Origin: an uncultured Eubacteriales bacterium
Lineage (GTDB): Bacteria > Bacillota > Clostridia > Oscillospirales > Acutalibacteraceae
Direction of reading: 5' to 3'
DNA length: 64,000 nucleotides
Assembly (NCBI GenBank): GCA_934463035.1
Contig: CAKSIG010000004.1
Location: 134,311 to 198,310 of the forward strand
The stretch's first letter is position 1; the number at the start of each line of letters is the position of its first letter. A program made the position numbers and the translations under genes. Of this stretch, positions 31,151 through 40,923 are shown one piece after another. The notes beneath the pieces are model-generated. The model searched no databases, was not told the origin of the DNA, and saw nothing but the letters and a program-made list of their open reading frames with translations.

Positions 31151-34100
31151 TTAGTACAATCCGCCGATAAAGCTGCCTGAGGTTGTTACACCGCCGACAT
31201 TTTCATCGGATACTGTTCCGCCCGAAGTCTGACCTGAACTGTCCGAACCCGAGGAAACGTCGCCCGAAGACGAACCGCTTGACGAGCCAGAAGATTCACC
31301 CGAACCTGAACTTGACGAAGAGCTGCTTGATGAGGAACTGCCTGATGATGAGCCGCTTGAAGCGGAGCTTGACGATGACGAGTCAATTTCCATACCCGTA
31401 TCCTTGTAGCCCGTCTTAAACGTTCCGAAAAGAATGTAATTCTTTATGGAAGCTATGTCTTTAAGCGAGATAACGCCGCTGTTATTAATATCACCGCGTT
31501 TAAGCTGGTCGGAAGACAGTGTTATCTTGCCCGAAAGAGCGTACAAAAGATAGGTGCAATCCTTGACGGAAATTCTGCCGTCACCGTTTACGTCGCCGAT
31601 TATGAATCCGCCGTTTTCGCCTGCCGCAGAAAGCGACATAAACAGCTTGGAGCCGTATTCGTTTGCGTTTGACTTATTAAGCCAATTGCTTATCGAGCCC
31701 ACGTTATCGGTAACGTTTTTATAGATCATAAATCCGCCCAGATCATAGACGCTTGAACCGTTGCGGCAGTAGATTGCCGTTTCGGTATCGGTAAATATGT
31801 TATCCTCGATGATCATATTTACAAGCGACTGATTTTGGAAGCCGAACGGCTTTAACTGGTAGCCTTCAAGGCTGTTACGCCTGAATGTATGGCCGAGGGA
31901 TTTGCCGCCTATTGTTGAATAGAACTCAATATAGCAATATCCGCACCAGTCCTTGACCGAGCTTTCGGCGTATCCGTAGTTAAACAGCGAATACGGATTT
32001 ATAAACTTGTTATTTACGTAGCTTATATAGAAGTTACAGTCGTTAAACTCGGCGTGCTGATAAATTGTACCCATTCTGTCATAGGTGAAGCCGTCATAAA
32101 CGACGTCGGCACAGCCCGAGAAGTGTCCGCACGAGGAGGCATTATAGAAGGTACTGTCAAGATAGTACTGGTGCTGACGCGGTATGCGCAGAACAAATTT
32201 TGATTCGTCTGTGCATTTAAGCGCCAGAGGTTCTTCAAACCTTACCTCGCTGCCTGAGTTGGCGGTTATAATTCTTACCTGACCCTTATTGGGACCCTGG
32301 TAGATATAAACCTGATAGCCGACAAGCTCGTTCAGCTTAAAGTTTTGACCCCTGAGGGTATAAACGTATTCATTATTGGTCGAAATAATTGTTCCGACGC
32401 GTTCAGGCGTATGGTCGGCGGTCATAGTATCGCCGTTGTTGTTATCAACGTTGCCCCATTTAAGGTTCTGGACGTATGCACCGTAGCCTGTTACCTCAGA
32501 CGCCATACCTGTTATTTCATTATCGGTAAACACAAGCGAGCGTCCCGACTTTGTGCAGCCATAGCAACCGTTTTCTATCTTGTTTCCGCAGAAGTAGGTG
32601 TAATCCGCCTGAATCCAATAGGACTGATTATCGGTTCCGCTTCCGTGATAGAGCCAGTTATTATATATACGCACGTTATTTGCTCTGTTCTTTGCGCCGC
32701 CCATTGCAAACCATTGTCCTAAGCCTTCCGCCTTTAAAAGAGTTATCTGTTCGGCGGTTGAAACAAGGCTTGTGCCCGAAAGGTTGCCGCTTGTCGGGTT
32801 ACCCGCGAACGGCTGAGCGTAGAACGTGCAATCGTGGAAATAGATATTTTCATTTTTAAGGTTTTCGTTATCAATGAAATTGATAAGCTGAGGCATACGC
32901 GTGGCGTAGAAGCCAATGTCCTTAATTTCCACGTTTCTGGTCATAAACATCATATTTGACGGCATATTGCCTATCTCCCACATATCGGGAAGCATAAGCC
33001 AAATTGTTTCATAATTACCGTCGCCCTTAATTGTTACATTTTCGGGGATAACAAGCGTATGAGTCACAATGTACTGACCCTTTGGCAGATAAAGCACACC
33101 GCCGCCGTTAGCGGCAATATCGCTTAGCGCTCTGACAAGGTAGGGTGTCGTATTTTGGTTAAGGTCGCCTTTCGCGCCGTAATCCTTGATGTTATAGACC
33201 TTTGTAGGCCAGCTATCTCTCGGTGAAGCGCCTATGGTCACGGTATACGGTTCGCTCCAACAGGTATCGTCGCCGAAACCGTTATAAACCATAACCTCAT
33301 ATTCGCCTGCGGCAAGTCTGCCGTTTAGGTTCATTTTAAGCGAATATGCCGAAAGAATTTCAATATCCTTTTGGTCAAACACAACGGTTGTTGCGGCGTT
33401 TTTAAACTGAACCTTTATATTATTGGCGGTTCCGAAATCTTCATTGGCGGAAAGCGCAAGGTTTTCGCCGATAAGCTGAATATACCCGTCGGAGGTCGAA
33501 ATTTTGCCCTCGTCGCCCTGAGTCATCTTAACGCTCGGGCGGTTGATATAAATTATCTTGGACTTATTGCCGTCGCCCGTCAGTTTAAGCGCATATATGC
33601 CGTTTTTAAACTCGGACGGGATAAGAATTTTAAACGAATCCTCATCAGGTTGGAGGATACTTAATTTCTTCTCGTTTGCGGTATCAAAGCCGTGTGCCGA
33701 GGACTGGGTGAACTTACCCTCTTTACCGAGCGAAGATATTGACATTTGCTTAACATAGCCTGCCTCACCGCCCGAAATGGTGTTTGCAACGGGTGCAATG
33801 CTCACGCCGTTTACGTTCTGATAAAGGTCCTCGCCCTGAACCAAAACAACGTCGTCGCTGTACTGCGCGGTATTGCCCGTGTAATAAACGGTAATATCCT
33901 CATTGGTATCCTCGTCTATTACTTTTGCGGTATCGTAGGTGACGGTAACGTCGTCATAATAGGCACTGCCTTCGGTATTTCCGTTCATTGCGGCGGCAAG
34001 CATTACCGACGCTTCAACAGGATTTGCCTGTGTGCAGTTATAGGTGAGGACGTATTCGTTTTCCGTGTCCTTATACCATTTATACTGCACGGTGGCTGTT

Positions 34101-35452
34101 GCACCGTTATAGGTTATAGAAACGTCAAACCACTCGGTAAGCGGAACAACGCTGCCGTTCCACAAATTCTGATTGATTGCAGACGTTGAACCGTTATCGT
34201 AAACGAACCAGTTATAAGCGGGGTTGCCCGTTTGGGTATCGGGCCATGCGAAGTAGTTAAACACGTTATACTTTGTTGAGGAAGTATAACTGTAAATAAT
34301 CTTCGGTCCCACCTGTTTATTAACAGGCATTTTTTCAAATCTTACCTTATAAGAAATTGATTTAATCTGCGTTTTCGGCGAATTGAGCATACTTTTAAGG
34401 GTAACGCCCGACTCGCGGTAGTGGGGAGCGGTAAGTTTAAGTACGTTTGACTTTAAAGTATCGTCATAAACCGTTTCAATACCCGTGCAGTTATTTGCGG
34501 TTGCGTCTATCCAATTTGAATAGCCGTTTTCAAAATCGTCCGTAAAGGTATCGGTCGGGTTTGCCTTTGCGGAAACCGCGGTGCCTGTGCCTTTAAGGGC
34601 AAGAAGCGTCTTTGCGTGGGTATATGTGCTTTTAAGGTACAACTGAGTTGCCTTTGAAAGAGTATTATAATCGGCAAAAAAGCTGTCAACAACCGAATCA
34701 TAGTTCGGAGAATAGGTCTGCGCCTTTAAGCGCGAAAGCTCCTCATACTTGGTATTGAACCTTTTAGCCTCTTTAAATATAGAGGCATAGTTATCGGGAT
34801 TTGAGGAGAAAAGTGTTATATTCTTGAACTGAACTGTGTTTTTTGTGTGCAATCCCAGAACAAAATGCTCGGCAGTTACCGAAGTGTTATAGTTAATTGT
34901 ATAGCAGAGCTTATCGTTCTGATAGAAGCTCACCTTAACCTTTCCGCTTTCAAGCATATCAACGTAAGCCGTTGTCCACTCATAAAAGTTGATGGTGCTT
35001 TGCGGAATGTTATTGGCAGCACCTGCGCTGCTTTTAAGTCCGTTTACAACGTTATAAGCAGTATAGTACATTGTTGTACCCTGAACTATATGAATATAAC
35101 TGTAATTCTTTTCGTCCTGAAAAGCGGTATAAATGTAGATAGGCTTTGTGCTACCCGTTGACTTTACATCATAGCCGATGTAGGTTATGCGGTCGCCGCT
35201 TTCGCGAATCGAATATTCGTCCTTAACCATTGCGCCTGCACCGTCGGCGTTAAAGCCGACAACTCCGTTATCAAGCGTCAGGTTTTCATCGGTCGAGCCG
35301 AACATCGGCTTATAGTAATCCTTTGATGAGGAAAAATCTATATTATCAAAATCAACCGCCGCTTTTGTTATCGGTGCCTGAATAAACGTAAGCGAAAATA
35401 CGAAGCACAGACAAAGCAACAAAGCGACTATCTGTTTGCTCTTTGCTTTCAT
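31151..35452 (-). CDS. Dockerin-bearing right-handed beta-helix protein (pectate lyase_3/GH28-like fold)
   Basis: 1433 residues. The signal peptide is about 1-31. Two concanavalin-like beta-sandwich domains follow (about 35-225 and 305-515), then Ig/TIG-like domains (about 540-745), then a beta-helix starting VYNIKDYGAKGDLNQNT (about 752-1275), a hallmark of pectate-lyase-superfamily enzymes. A type I-like dockerin lies at about 1283-1345, with calcium loops DVNGDGRISVKD and DINNSGVISLKD. A Ser/Gly-rich tail (about 1355-1425) ends in SFIGGLY. It should dock on a cohesin; a membrane-anchored cohesin is encoded three genes upstream. Substrate unknown, pectin-like by fold. Confidence 0.85.
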   Translation of the reverse strand: MKAKSKQIVALLLCLCFVFSLTFIQAPITKAAVDFDNIDFSSSKDYYKPMFGSTDENLTLDNGVVGFNADGAGAMVKDEYSIRESGDRITYIGYDVKSTGSTKPIYIYTAFQDEKNYSYIHIVQGTTMYYTAYNVVNGLKSSAGAANNIPQSTINFYEWTTAYVDMLESGKVKVSFYQNDKLCYTINYNTSVTAEHFVLGLHTKNTVQFKNITLFSSNPDNYASIFKEAKRFNTKYEELSRLKAQTYSPNYDSVVDSFFADYNTLSKATQLYLKSTYTHAKTLLALKGTGTAVSAKANPTDTFTDDFENGYSNWIDATANNCTGIETVYDDTLKSNVLKLTAPHYRESGVTLKSMLNSPKTQIKSISYKVRFEKMPVNKQVGPKIIYSYTSSTKYNVFNYFAWPDTQTGNPAYNWFVYDNGSTSAINQNLWNGSVVPLTEWFDVSITYNGATATVQYKWYKDTENEYVLTYNCTQANPVEASVMLAAAMNGNTEGSAYYDDVTVTYDTAKVIDEDTNEDITVYYTGNTAQYSDDVVLVQGEDLYQNVNGVSIAPVANTISGGEAGYVKQMSISSLGKEGKFTQSSAHGFDTANEKKLSILQPDEDSFKILIPSEFKNGIYALKLTGDGNKSKIIYINRPSVKMTQGDEGKISTSDGYIQLIGENLALSANEDFGTANNIKVQFKNAATTVVFDQKDIEILSAYSLKMNLNGRLAAGEYEVMVYNGFGDDTCWSEPYTVTIGASPRDSWPTKVYNIKDYGAKGDLNQNTTPYLVRALSDIAANGGGVLYLPKGQYIVTHTLVIPENVTIKGDGNYETIWLMLPDMWEIGNMPSNMMFMTRNVEIKDIGFYATRMPQLINFIDNENLKNENIYFHDCTFYAQPFAGNPTSGNLSGTSLVSTAEQITLLKAEGLGQWFAMGGAKNRANNVRIYNNWLYHGSGTDNQSYWIQADYTYFCGNKIENGCYGCTKSGRSLVFTDNEITGMASEVTGYGAYVQNLKWGNVDNNNGDTMTADHTPERVGTIISTNNEYVYTLRGQNFKLNELVGYQVYIYQGPNKGQVRIITANSGSEVRFEEPLALKCTDESKFVLRIPRQHQYYLDSTFYNASSCGHFSGCADVVYDGFTYDRMGTIYQHAEFNDCNFYISYVNNKFINPYSLFNYGYAESSVKDWCGYCYIEFYSTIGGKSLGHTFRRNSLEGYQLKPFGFQNQSLVNMIIEDNIFTDTETAIYCRNGSSVYDLGGFMIYKNVTDNVGSISNWLNKSNANEYGSKLFMSLSAAGENGGFIIGDVNGDGRISVKDCTYLLYALSGKITLSSDQLKRGDINNSGVISLKDIASIKNYILFGTFKTGYKDTGMEIDSSSSSSASSGSSSGSSSSSSSSSSSGSGESSGSSSGSSSGDVSSGSDSSGQTSGGTVSDENVGGVTTSGSFIGGLY

Positions 35453-35464
35453 AAATCTTCCTCC

Positions 35465-37705
35465 TTAGTTACCTGAATTTAAAACGGCTTTGTTATCAAA
35501 TATGAAATTAAGCAGTTTATCTCTCAATGCGCTTTGAGTGAAATCGCCCGAGGAAATAATTTCCTTAATTTCAGAAGTATCAATGCCGCTGCCGCTTTCT
35601 TCCGCCGCGCCGATTATATCTGCCGCAACGAGCTTAGCTACTGATATTACCGAGCGGTTGCCCTGACCCTTATCAATTCTTGTATCTTCCCTATCGTTAA
35701 AGGAATTTACGGTTACTATGTTGCCGTTTGAATCGCTGTACTGCACGAACGCTACAACAGCGTAATCCCTATTAAGAATATTTTCTACGTCAATATCCTC
35801 TGACGAGCCTCTTAAAGTAGCATAATATTTTAAAGGTATCTTACCGTCATTCACAGCTTTTTTGGAAACAGTTACGGCGGTATCGTTTTTGCCCTTATAA
35901 TCCGCGCCGATTATTTCATAGGGCGCGTTTAGTTGCTCGGCAGGTATAAAGTATGCTCCGTAGGACACGGGTGTATAACCGTCGGGCAGAGCCTTTTCAG
36001 CGTCATAGTCCACCTCAAACATAACGTTAGGTGCGTCCTTAGTGTCGGTAAATCTCGCACCCTGAACCACAGGCTTTGTAAGTTCGTAGCTGTTAAGGTG
36101 ATATTCTTCGCTTACAACGGTGCCTGTCGCCTCGGCAGGTACCCCGTAATTGAGATATTCAAGCCTTGCATTATAAAAATGCTTCGATAGACTTACAGAT
36201 TTATCTGCGGCATTGACGTTGAGCCCTATATTTACGCCTTTTACCTCAACGGTATTTGTGCCGTCTGATATTGCAATATCAAAGCCGTAATATGTTTTGG
36301 CTTTGTTTAGAACGTATTTAAACGTAAACGTCAACGTATTCGGCGTATAATCCTCGCCGTTATACGTACCGATTACAAGAGTGGGATTAGAGGCAGGCTT
36401 TATATCCTTTCTGAGCCACTCAGTTTGCGAAGTATTGTTTGCCGCACCGCAAATATCATTAACGCCGTATCCGAAATCGGAAACAACATTATCACCGTCG
36501 CGCTTAACGTGAATTACTACGTCAATATAGTTGACGGCAGACGGTCTTGATTCACTTGGGACTTTGAGAGAAACCCTAAAACCTATCGGCAAGGAGTAAT
36601 TATTGTTTGTGATTGTCTTGCCTGTAAAATCGGCAAACTGCCTTTTAACAACAAGCTCTTTCGGAGTATCGCTGAGAGTTGTTACATCCTCAAAATTAAT
36701 AACACCGTTTACAAGTTTTGTCGCATACTCGAAATATTTTTTATAATTTTCCTCAGAGTAAACGCCCGAGCTTACCAAAATATTCTGCATATCGGAGTCA
36801 AGCAAATTAAATTCTTGTGTTGCTTTTTCGGTTTCCGATACTACCGTAGCGGCATTAGCCTCTGTTATATCAGCAACCGATTTAAGAGATACTGCCGTCG
36901 GATATTTCTTTGCGAACTGCTCAACCTGCTCCGTAACGTCAACCTGTTTTGTATAGGTTATTTTCATACTGTAAAGCTCATAGTTGAACGAATTTGAATC
37001 AGAGAAGATTACGGGATAAGGATAGTAACCGTTCGATGTGTTGGCATAGGTATACATTGCAACTTCATCTTCACCGCCAACTCTATAAGCAGTACCGCTT
37101 ACCCCTTTGCCGTTTTTGACTGTTACTGTTTTAATAACGGAAGAATTGGAAATTGTCTTAAAATTAAATGCAGGACTTACTTCCGCAAACGACTGTCCGC
37201 TTGCCCACCAGCGTTTTTTAGAGCCGACAGAAATTACACCATGAGTATTCGGTATTCCGTTTTGACCGTTATTGTAATTGGCCATAAAATTAGTTCGTTC
37301 CGCATTTGAAGCTATTCCCGGTCTTGCCCATATCGTGTTGTAATTCGCTACGGTTTCGACCTTAGTGATTTTTTTCGGGTCAAATAACTCCTTGGTTTCG
37401 GCGTTTTCGTAAGGGATCCATACGCTTCCGTTCGCATCTCCCGAACCACCCGAATACTTAAATTGAAGTATTCCGTTCAAATTAACGTCTGTTGATTCGG
37501 TAACGGAATAGTTACCCTCGTCCTGAGCAACAATGTGAAAAAATGAGTCAGCCTTCATCGGAATTTCAACGGTTACTTCCTTTTCGTAAGTAAATTTCTG
37601 TTCGGGAGTATCGGTAGCTGTGCTTTGCATAAAAGCAAGAGAGCATATAACCGCGACCGAGAGAAGTATGCAGGTGAACTTTTTATTGATTTTTTTCATA
37701 TTCAT
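35465..37705 (-). CDS. Large secreted protein sharing its first ~600 residues with the SGNH protein
   Basis: 746 residues with a signal peptide (about 1-30). Residues about 38-255 and 370-600 are highly similar to the N-terminal half of the 1533-residue protein. Even the DNA is nearly identical over stretches (for example around 37428-37500 versus 30774-30850), indicating recent duplication or gene conversion. Between the modules is one helical repeat (TEANAATVVSETEKATQEFN). The unique C-terminus (about 615-746) has a beta domain and a helical end without enzyme motifs. It is possibly a carbohydrate-binding partner of the enzymes. No known family recognised. Confidence 0.7.
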   Translation of the reverse strand: MNMKKINKKFTCILLSVAVICSLAFMQSTATDTPEQKFTYEKEVTVEIPMKADSFFHIVAQDEGNYSVTESTDVNLNGILQFKYSGGSGDANGSVWIPYENAETKELFDPKKITKVETVANYNTIWARPGIASNAERTNFMANYNNGQNGIPNTHGVISVGSKKRWWASGQSFAEVSPAFNFKTISNSSVIKTVTVKNGKGVSGTAYRVGGEDEVAMYTYANTSNGYYPYPVIFSDSNSFNYELYSMKITYTKQVDVTEQVEQFAKKYPTAVSLKSVADITEANAATVVSETEKATQEFNLLDSDMQNILVSSGVYSEENYKKYFEYATKLVNGVINFEDVTTLSDTPKELVVKRQFADFTGKTITNNNYSLPIGFRVSLKVPSESRPSAVNYIDVVIHVKRDGDNVVSDFGYGVNDICGAANNTSQTEWLRKDIKPASNPTLVIGTYNGEDYTPNTLTFTFKYVLNKAKTYYGFDIAISDGTNTVEVKGVNIGLNVNAADKSVSLSKHFYNARLEYLNYGVPAEATGTVVSEEYHLNSYELTKPVVQGARFTDTKDAPNVMFEVDYDAEKALPDGYTPVSYGAYFIPAEQLNAPYEIIGADYKGKNDTAVTVSKKAVNDGKIPLKYYATLRGSSEDIDVENILNRDYAVVAFVQYSDSNGNIVTVNSFNDREDTRIDKGQGNRSVISVAKLVAADIIGAAEESGSGIDTSEIKEIISSGDFTQSALRDKLLNFIFDNKAVLNSGN

Positions 37706-37714
37706 ACCCTCCCG

Positions 37715-39298
37715 TTAATACAGTTTTTTATTATACTTATCGGCGAAGTCCTGAGCATAGTCGGGAACGTTTTCGTTCCAATTTCCGCCTATAAAGTTAT
37801 CGTAATCCCCGCCGATGGGATCGTCTAACTTTGTGACAATGATATTATCAAAATAAACGTCAATACTGTCGGTTGTAGTAAGCGCAACATTTCCGTATCC
37901 GATTACCATTTCTGAATCGTCCGTAAGCTCGGTAACCTGTTTATTGTTTACGGTAAAGGTTATCGGTTGGAGATCGTAGAAGACCTTTATTCTGTTATCA
38001 ATTACTTCAACCGCAAGATTGTGCGATTCATAATCCAAATATGACGGAATTTCAGCCTTTGCTATCAGCTTATCGGTCATAGACCTGAAAAGTCGGCTAA
38101 CTTCAACGTAACACTTTGTGGTCTTATCGGACACGTTATAAGTTGAACTTATTCTTATGTTATAACCCGTATAGCCCGTTGTTTCTATTCGTTTATTGCG
38201 GACACGCAATGTAAACGAATCGTTTTCACTTGGGTCAGTGTCCTTTGTTACCCTGAAATCAAGGCTCGTTCGGTAATCGGTCCATTTTGTGTCGCCGAAA
38301 ATATTGGTAGACGCAATCATCGGGTAATAGCTTTCCCTGTTGCCGTCCTCCGCAACGGTAATCTTCCCGTTATGGTATTTCCATTTTGGTTTATCCACTG
38401 TTTTACCGTCGCGTTTGGCTATATACGGATCGGTAAAGGTTTCATAGAACAGGCAGTTATCGGGAATGGGAGCGTCTTCCCACTCGGGAAGATTTTTATA
38501 CTCGTCATTGCTGTCGCTGCTGTCATCGCCGCCCGACGGATTATCAACATACTCGCCGCTTCCGACAACGCTCAAATTTTTAAACGTTCCGATTACGGGA
38601 TTCTTTTTATCCGAGCAATGGAGAGCAAGACCTACATAGAACGGTCCGTCCGATACCATTTTCACAGTTTTAAATGAAATCCAATCAAGTCCCGAAATCT
38701 TGTAAAAGCATTCGTATTTATCGCCTTTTTTAACGATTCTCAGTCCCGTTACAGCCGTAGGTGACGCACCAGAAGCCGCATAGGTTGTGCCGAAGCCCTT
38801 TTCCTTACGGTTGAGAACGCCTATTGCGCCCTCGCGAACGTGCAAAAGGGTCGAAGGAGCGTCGGCTTCAAGTCCTGCTCTTATCATAAGCCCGCAGGAG
38901 GCGGTGTAATATTTTCCGCAGCCAGGAATAGCTGTAAACGAGGTCAAATCAACCGTTGCCGTCAGCGTATCCGAAGACTTTGAGCCTATATCGTACCTGC
39001 GGTATCCGAAATAGAAGTCGTCGCTCTTATCCCAAACAACGTATCCGTCGGTTTCCATTGTATATGTACCCGAAGCGGTATCCTCGGTGTATTTGCCGTA
39101 AGGTGTATAAGCGTCGGTATTGTATTTAGTTTCAACGTCACTGTCGATAATAGCATAGGTAAGCTCAGGATTTTGCTCGTTATACTCAACCGCTTTCGCT
39201 ATTGTTCTTGACGAGAGTATTACAGCAGAAGCCGCCAAGACCCCGCACAAAGCCAAGGAAACGATTTTTACCGTTTTGCTTTTGAGATAACTTTTCAT
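37715..39298 (-). CDS. Secreted double beta-sandwich (concanavalin-like) protein
   Basis: 527 residues. Residues about 10-30 are a membrane segment serving as signal or N-terminal anchor. Two beta-sandwich domains follow: about 60-255 (DFYFGYRRYDIG...GFGTTYAASG, like DUF1349/LamG folds) and about 280-500 (FYETFTDPYIA...DVYFDNIIV, like DUF1080/LamG-type). They are joined by an Asp/Ser-rich linker. No catalytic pair is identified with confidence, so glycan binding is as likely as hydrolysis. Its start overlaps the cohesin gene by 4 bp. Confidence 0.7.
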   Translation of the reverse strand: MKSYLKSKTVKIVSLALCGVLAASAVILSSRTIAKAVEYNEQNPELTYAIIDSDVETKYNTDAYTPYGKYTEDTASGTYTMETDGYVVWDKSDDFYFGYRRYDIGSKSSDTLTATVDLTSFTAIPGCGKYYTASCGLMIRAGLEADAPSTLLHVREGAIGVLNRKEKGFGTTYAASGASPTAVTGLRIVKKGDKYECFYKISGLDWISFKTVKMVSDGPFYVGLALHCSDKKNPVIGTFKNLSVVGSGEYVDNPSGGDDSSDSNDEYKNLPEWEDAPIPDNCLFYETFTDPYIAKRDGKTVDKPKWKYHNGKITVAEDGNRESYYPMIASTNIFGDTKWTDYRTSLDFRVTKDTDPSENDSFTLRVRNKRIETTGYTGYNIRISSTYNVSDKTTKCYVEVSRLFRSMTDKLIAKAEIPSYLDYESHNLAVEVIDNRIKVFYDLQPITFTVNNKQVTELTDDSEMVIGYGNVALTTTDSIDVYFDNIIVTKLDDPIGGDYDNFIGGNWNENVPDYAQDFADKYNKKLY

Positions 39299-40923
39299 TC
39301 GGCGTTCACACCCTTTCTTTTGGATTTAAGATATACAAACACAAGAACCGCTGATATTACGGTAAGGCAGCCGCAGGAGCCTAACAGCCACCAGACTATC
39401 TGCTTAACGGCGGGTATTTTCGCCCTGAGCATAACGTTTCTGTTAGCTACGGCAGCAGCTTTAACCGTATTATCCGCCGAGGCTGTTGCGCCATTTGAAG
39501 CAGTACCGTTATTCACGGTTTTTATTACTTCCCTTATAACTTCCTTTTCAACCTCAACGGTTACTGTCTCGCCGACAGACATTGTTTCGGCTATGGAAAT
39601 TATTTTGCTGAGTTTAGACTCAACATTCGGAAGTAAAGACTTCGCACCGTCGCTCAACAAGCTGTAAGCGTAAGCCGCAACCTTTGCGTCTGCTAAATCG
39701 TCAGCCGAAACATTATCGAGCGACATTCCGAGAAGACGTGCGTACGTGTCCCTAAAATCCTCCGCCGCTTTGACGTCGGGAGATGAGAGTTCGTCCTGTT
39801 TCTTCTTGCTTTCAAGAGCAATATTGTATTTCTTTTTTGTTTTTGCTATTGCGTCCGCGGCAACCTCGTTAAAATAGTCGTTCATATCCGCATACGAATC
39901 AAGTGCGTTTATCGCCTCAAAGCAAGCGTCGTAATAGCTGTAATCTATTAAGGAATCGTCAATTTCAAGCAGTTTGCCGTATTGACCGAGATACTCTTTT
40001 AAGAATTTCTCAGCTTCTTCCTTATCTCCTCCGACTTTAAGAAGCGAATTAAGGAGATTTTTCTCTTTCGCAAGATGAATTTTTACGTTTGTCGGCAGGG
40101 CGTTCCAATCGGATATTGCGTTCTCGATAGCCGCCATGTCGGTTGCCTGAACGGTAGCTTTTGTTTTTGAAAGAATACCGCTGTGCTTTTGGCGAAACGC
40201 AGCAATGGCGGCATTGACGTCAACTTCACCGCTATTGAGCGCCGCATAGGCCTCCTCCGCATTAACAAGAGCAGCATAATTACTTATTAACGCACGTTCG
40301 TTATAACTAAGAGCCTGATATGCGCTTCTCGCCGCGTCAATTCTCGCCTTACATTCCGACGTGTTTTCAACTGTTCCGATTTCGGATATTTTCTTCATTA
40401 CATCGGCTATTTTAGTATTGTCAACAGGAGCGTTCGACCCGTCTATTACGATAATCTTATTAATTATGTCGGTAAAATCGGCATCGTTTTTGAAAAATTC
40501 ATTGACATAGATTTTCAACGATGATAACCCGCTTATAACCCTGAACTGCACCGAAAATATATCACCCGAAACGGTGGCTCCCGTACCCGAAGACCACAGG
40601 AACGCAACCTTGCCTGATGTTGATTGGTCGGTGTTCAAATCGCCGTTCTTCATAGTCTCACAAAGCAGTTTGCGCGAGCCGTTCACATACGCCAACTGTT
40701 TTGAATCGTAAGTAAACGAAATGTTCAGTCCGCCAACGTTAGCGTAGGAGGATTTCACACCGATAGTAAGAGTGATATTTTCCCCTGCACTGCCGTTCAG
40801 ACCCTTACAGTAGAACTCAGGATTTTCCGCATCGGCGCCCGAAACGGTGAAAACCGACGTAATACAACAGACCGCAACCAAAACAGCGAAAAGTTTTTTC
40901 AGCATATTTACAGTCTTACTCAT
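39295..40923 (-). CDS. Membrane-anchored cohesin-domain protein (mini-scaffoldin)
   Basis: 542 residues. The signal peptide is about 1-29. A cohesin fold lies at about 33-170, with GENITLTIGVKSS, GLNISFTYDSKQLAYV, then a Gly-Lys-V strand, then GDIFSVQFRV, the strand order and YDxxxL pattern of type I cohesins. Long helical repeats (about 180-460) form a stalk. A VTVEVEKEVIREVIKTV segment precedes a C-terminal membrane span (about 508-530) with a KSKRK stop-transfer tail. There is no LPXTG motif. It can therefore hold dockerin proteins directly on the membrane. It overlaps the GLUG-protein gene by 8 bp and the next gene by 4 bp. Confidence 0.82.
   Translation of the reverse strand: MSKTVNMLKKLFAVLVAVCCITSVFTVSGADAENPEFYCKGLNGSAGENITLTIGVKSSYANVGGLNISFTYDSKQLAYVNGSRKLLCETMKNGDLNTDQSTSGKVAFLWSSGTGATVSGDIFSVQFRVISGLSSLKIYVNEFFKNDADFTDIINKIIVIDGSNAPVDNTKIADVMKKISEIGTVENTSECKARIDAARSAYQALSYNERALISNYAALVNAEEAYAALNSGEVDVNAAIAAFRQKHSGILSKTKATVQATDMAAIENAISDWNALPTNVKIHLAKEKNLLNSLLKVGGDKEEAEKFLKEYLGQYGKLLEIDDSLIDYSYYDACFEAINALDSYADMNDYFNEVAADAIAKTKKKYNIALESKKKQDELSSPDVKAAEDFRDTYARLLGMSLDNVSADDLADAKVAAYAYSLLSDGAKSLLPNVESKLSKIISIAETMSVGETVTVEVEKEVIREVIKTVNNGTASNGATASADNTVKAAAVANRNVMLRAKIPAVKQIVWWLLGSCGCLTVISAVLVFVYLKSKRKGVNAE

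Noticed and set aside
31183..31419. Tandem repeats in the Ser-rich tail as a CRISPR array or DNA repeat element
   Set aside because: The periodicity is that of Ser/Gly codons in frame, with no spacer structure. No CRISPR array or cas gene is present in the window.
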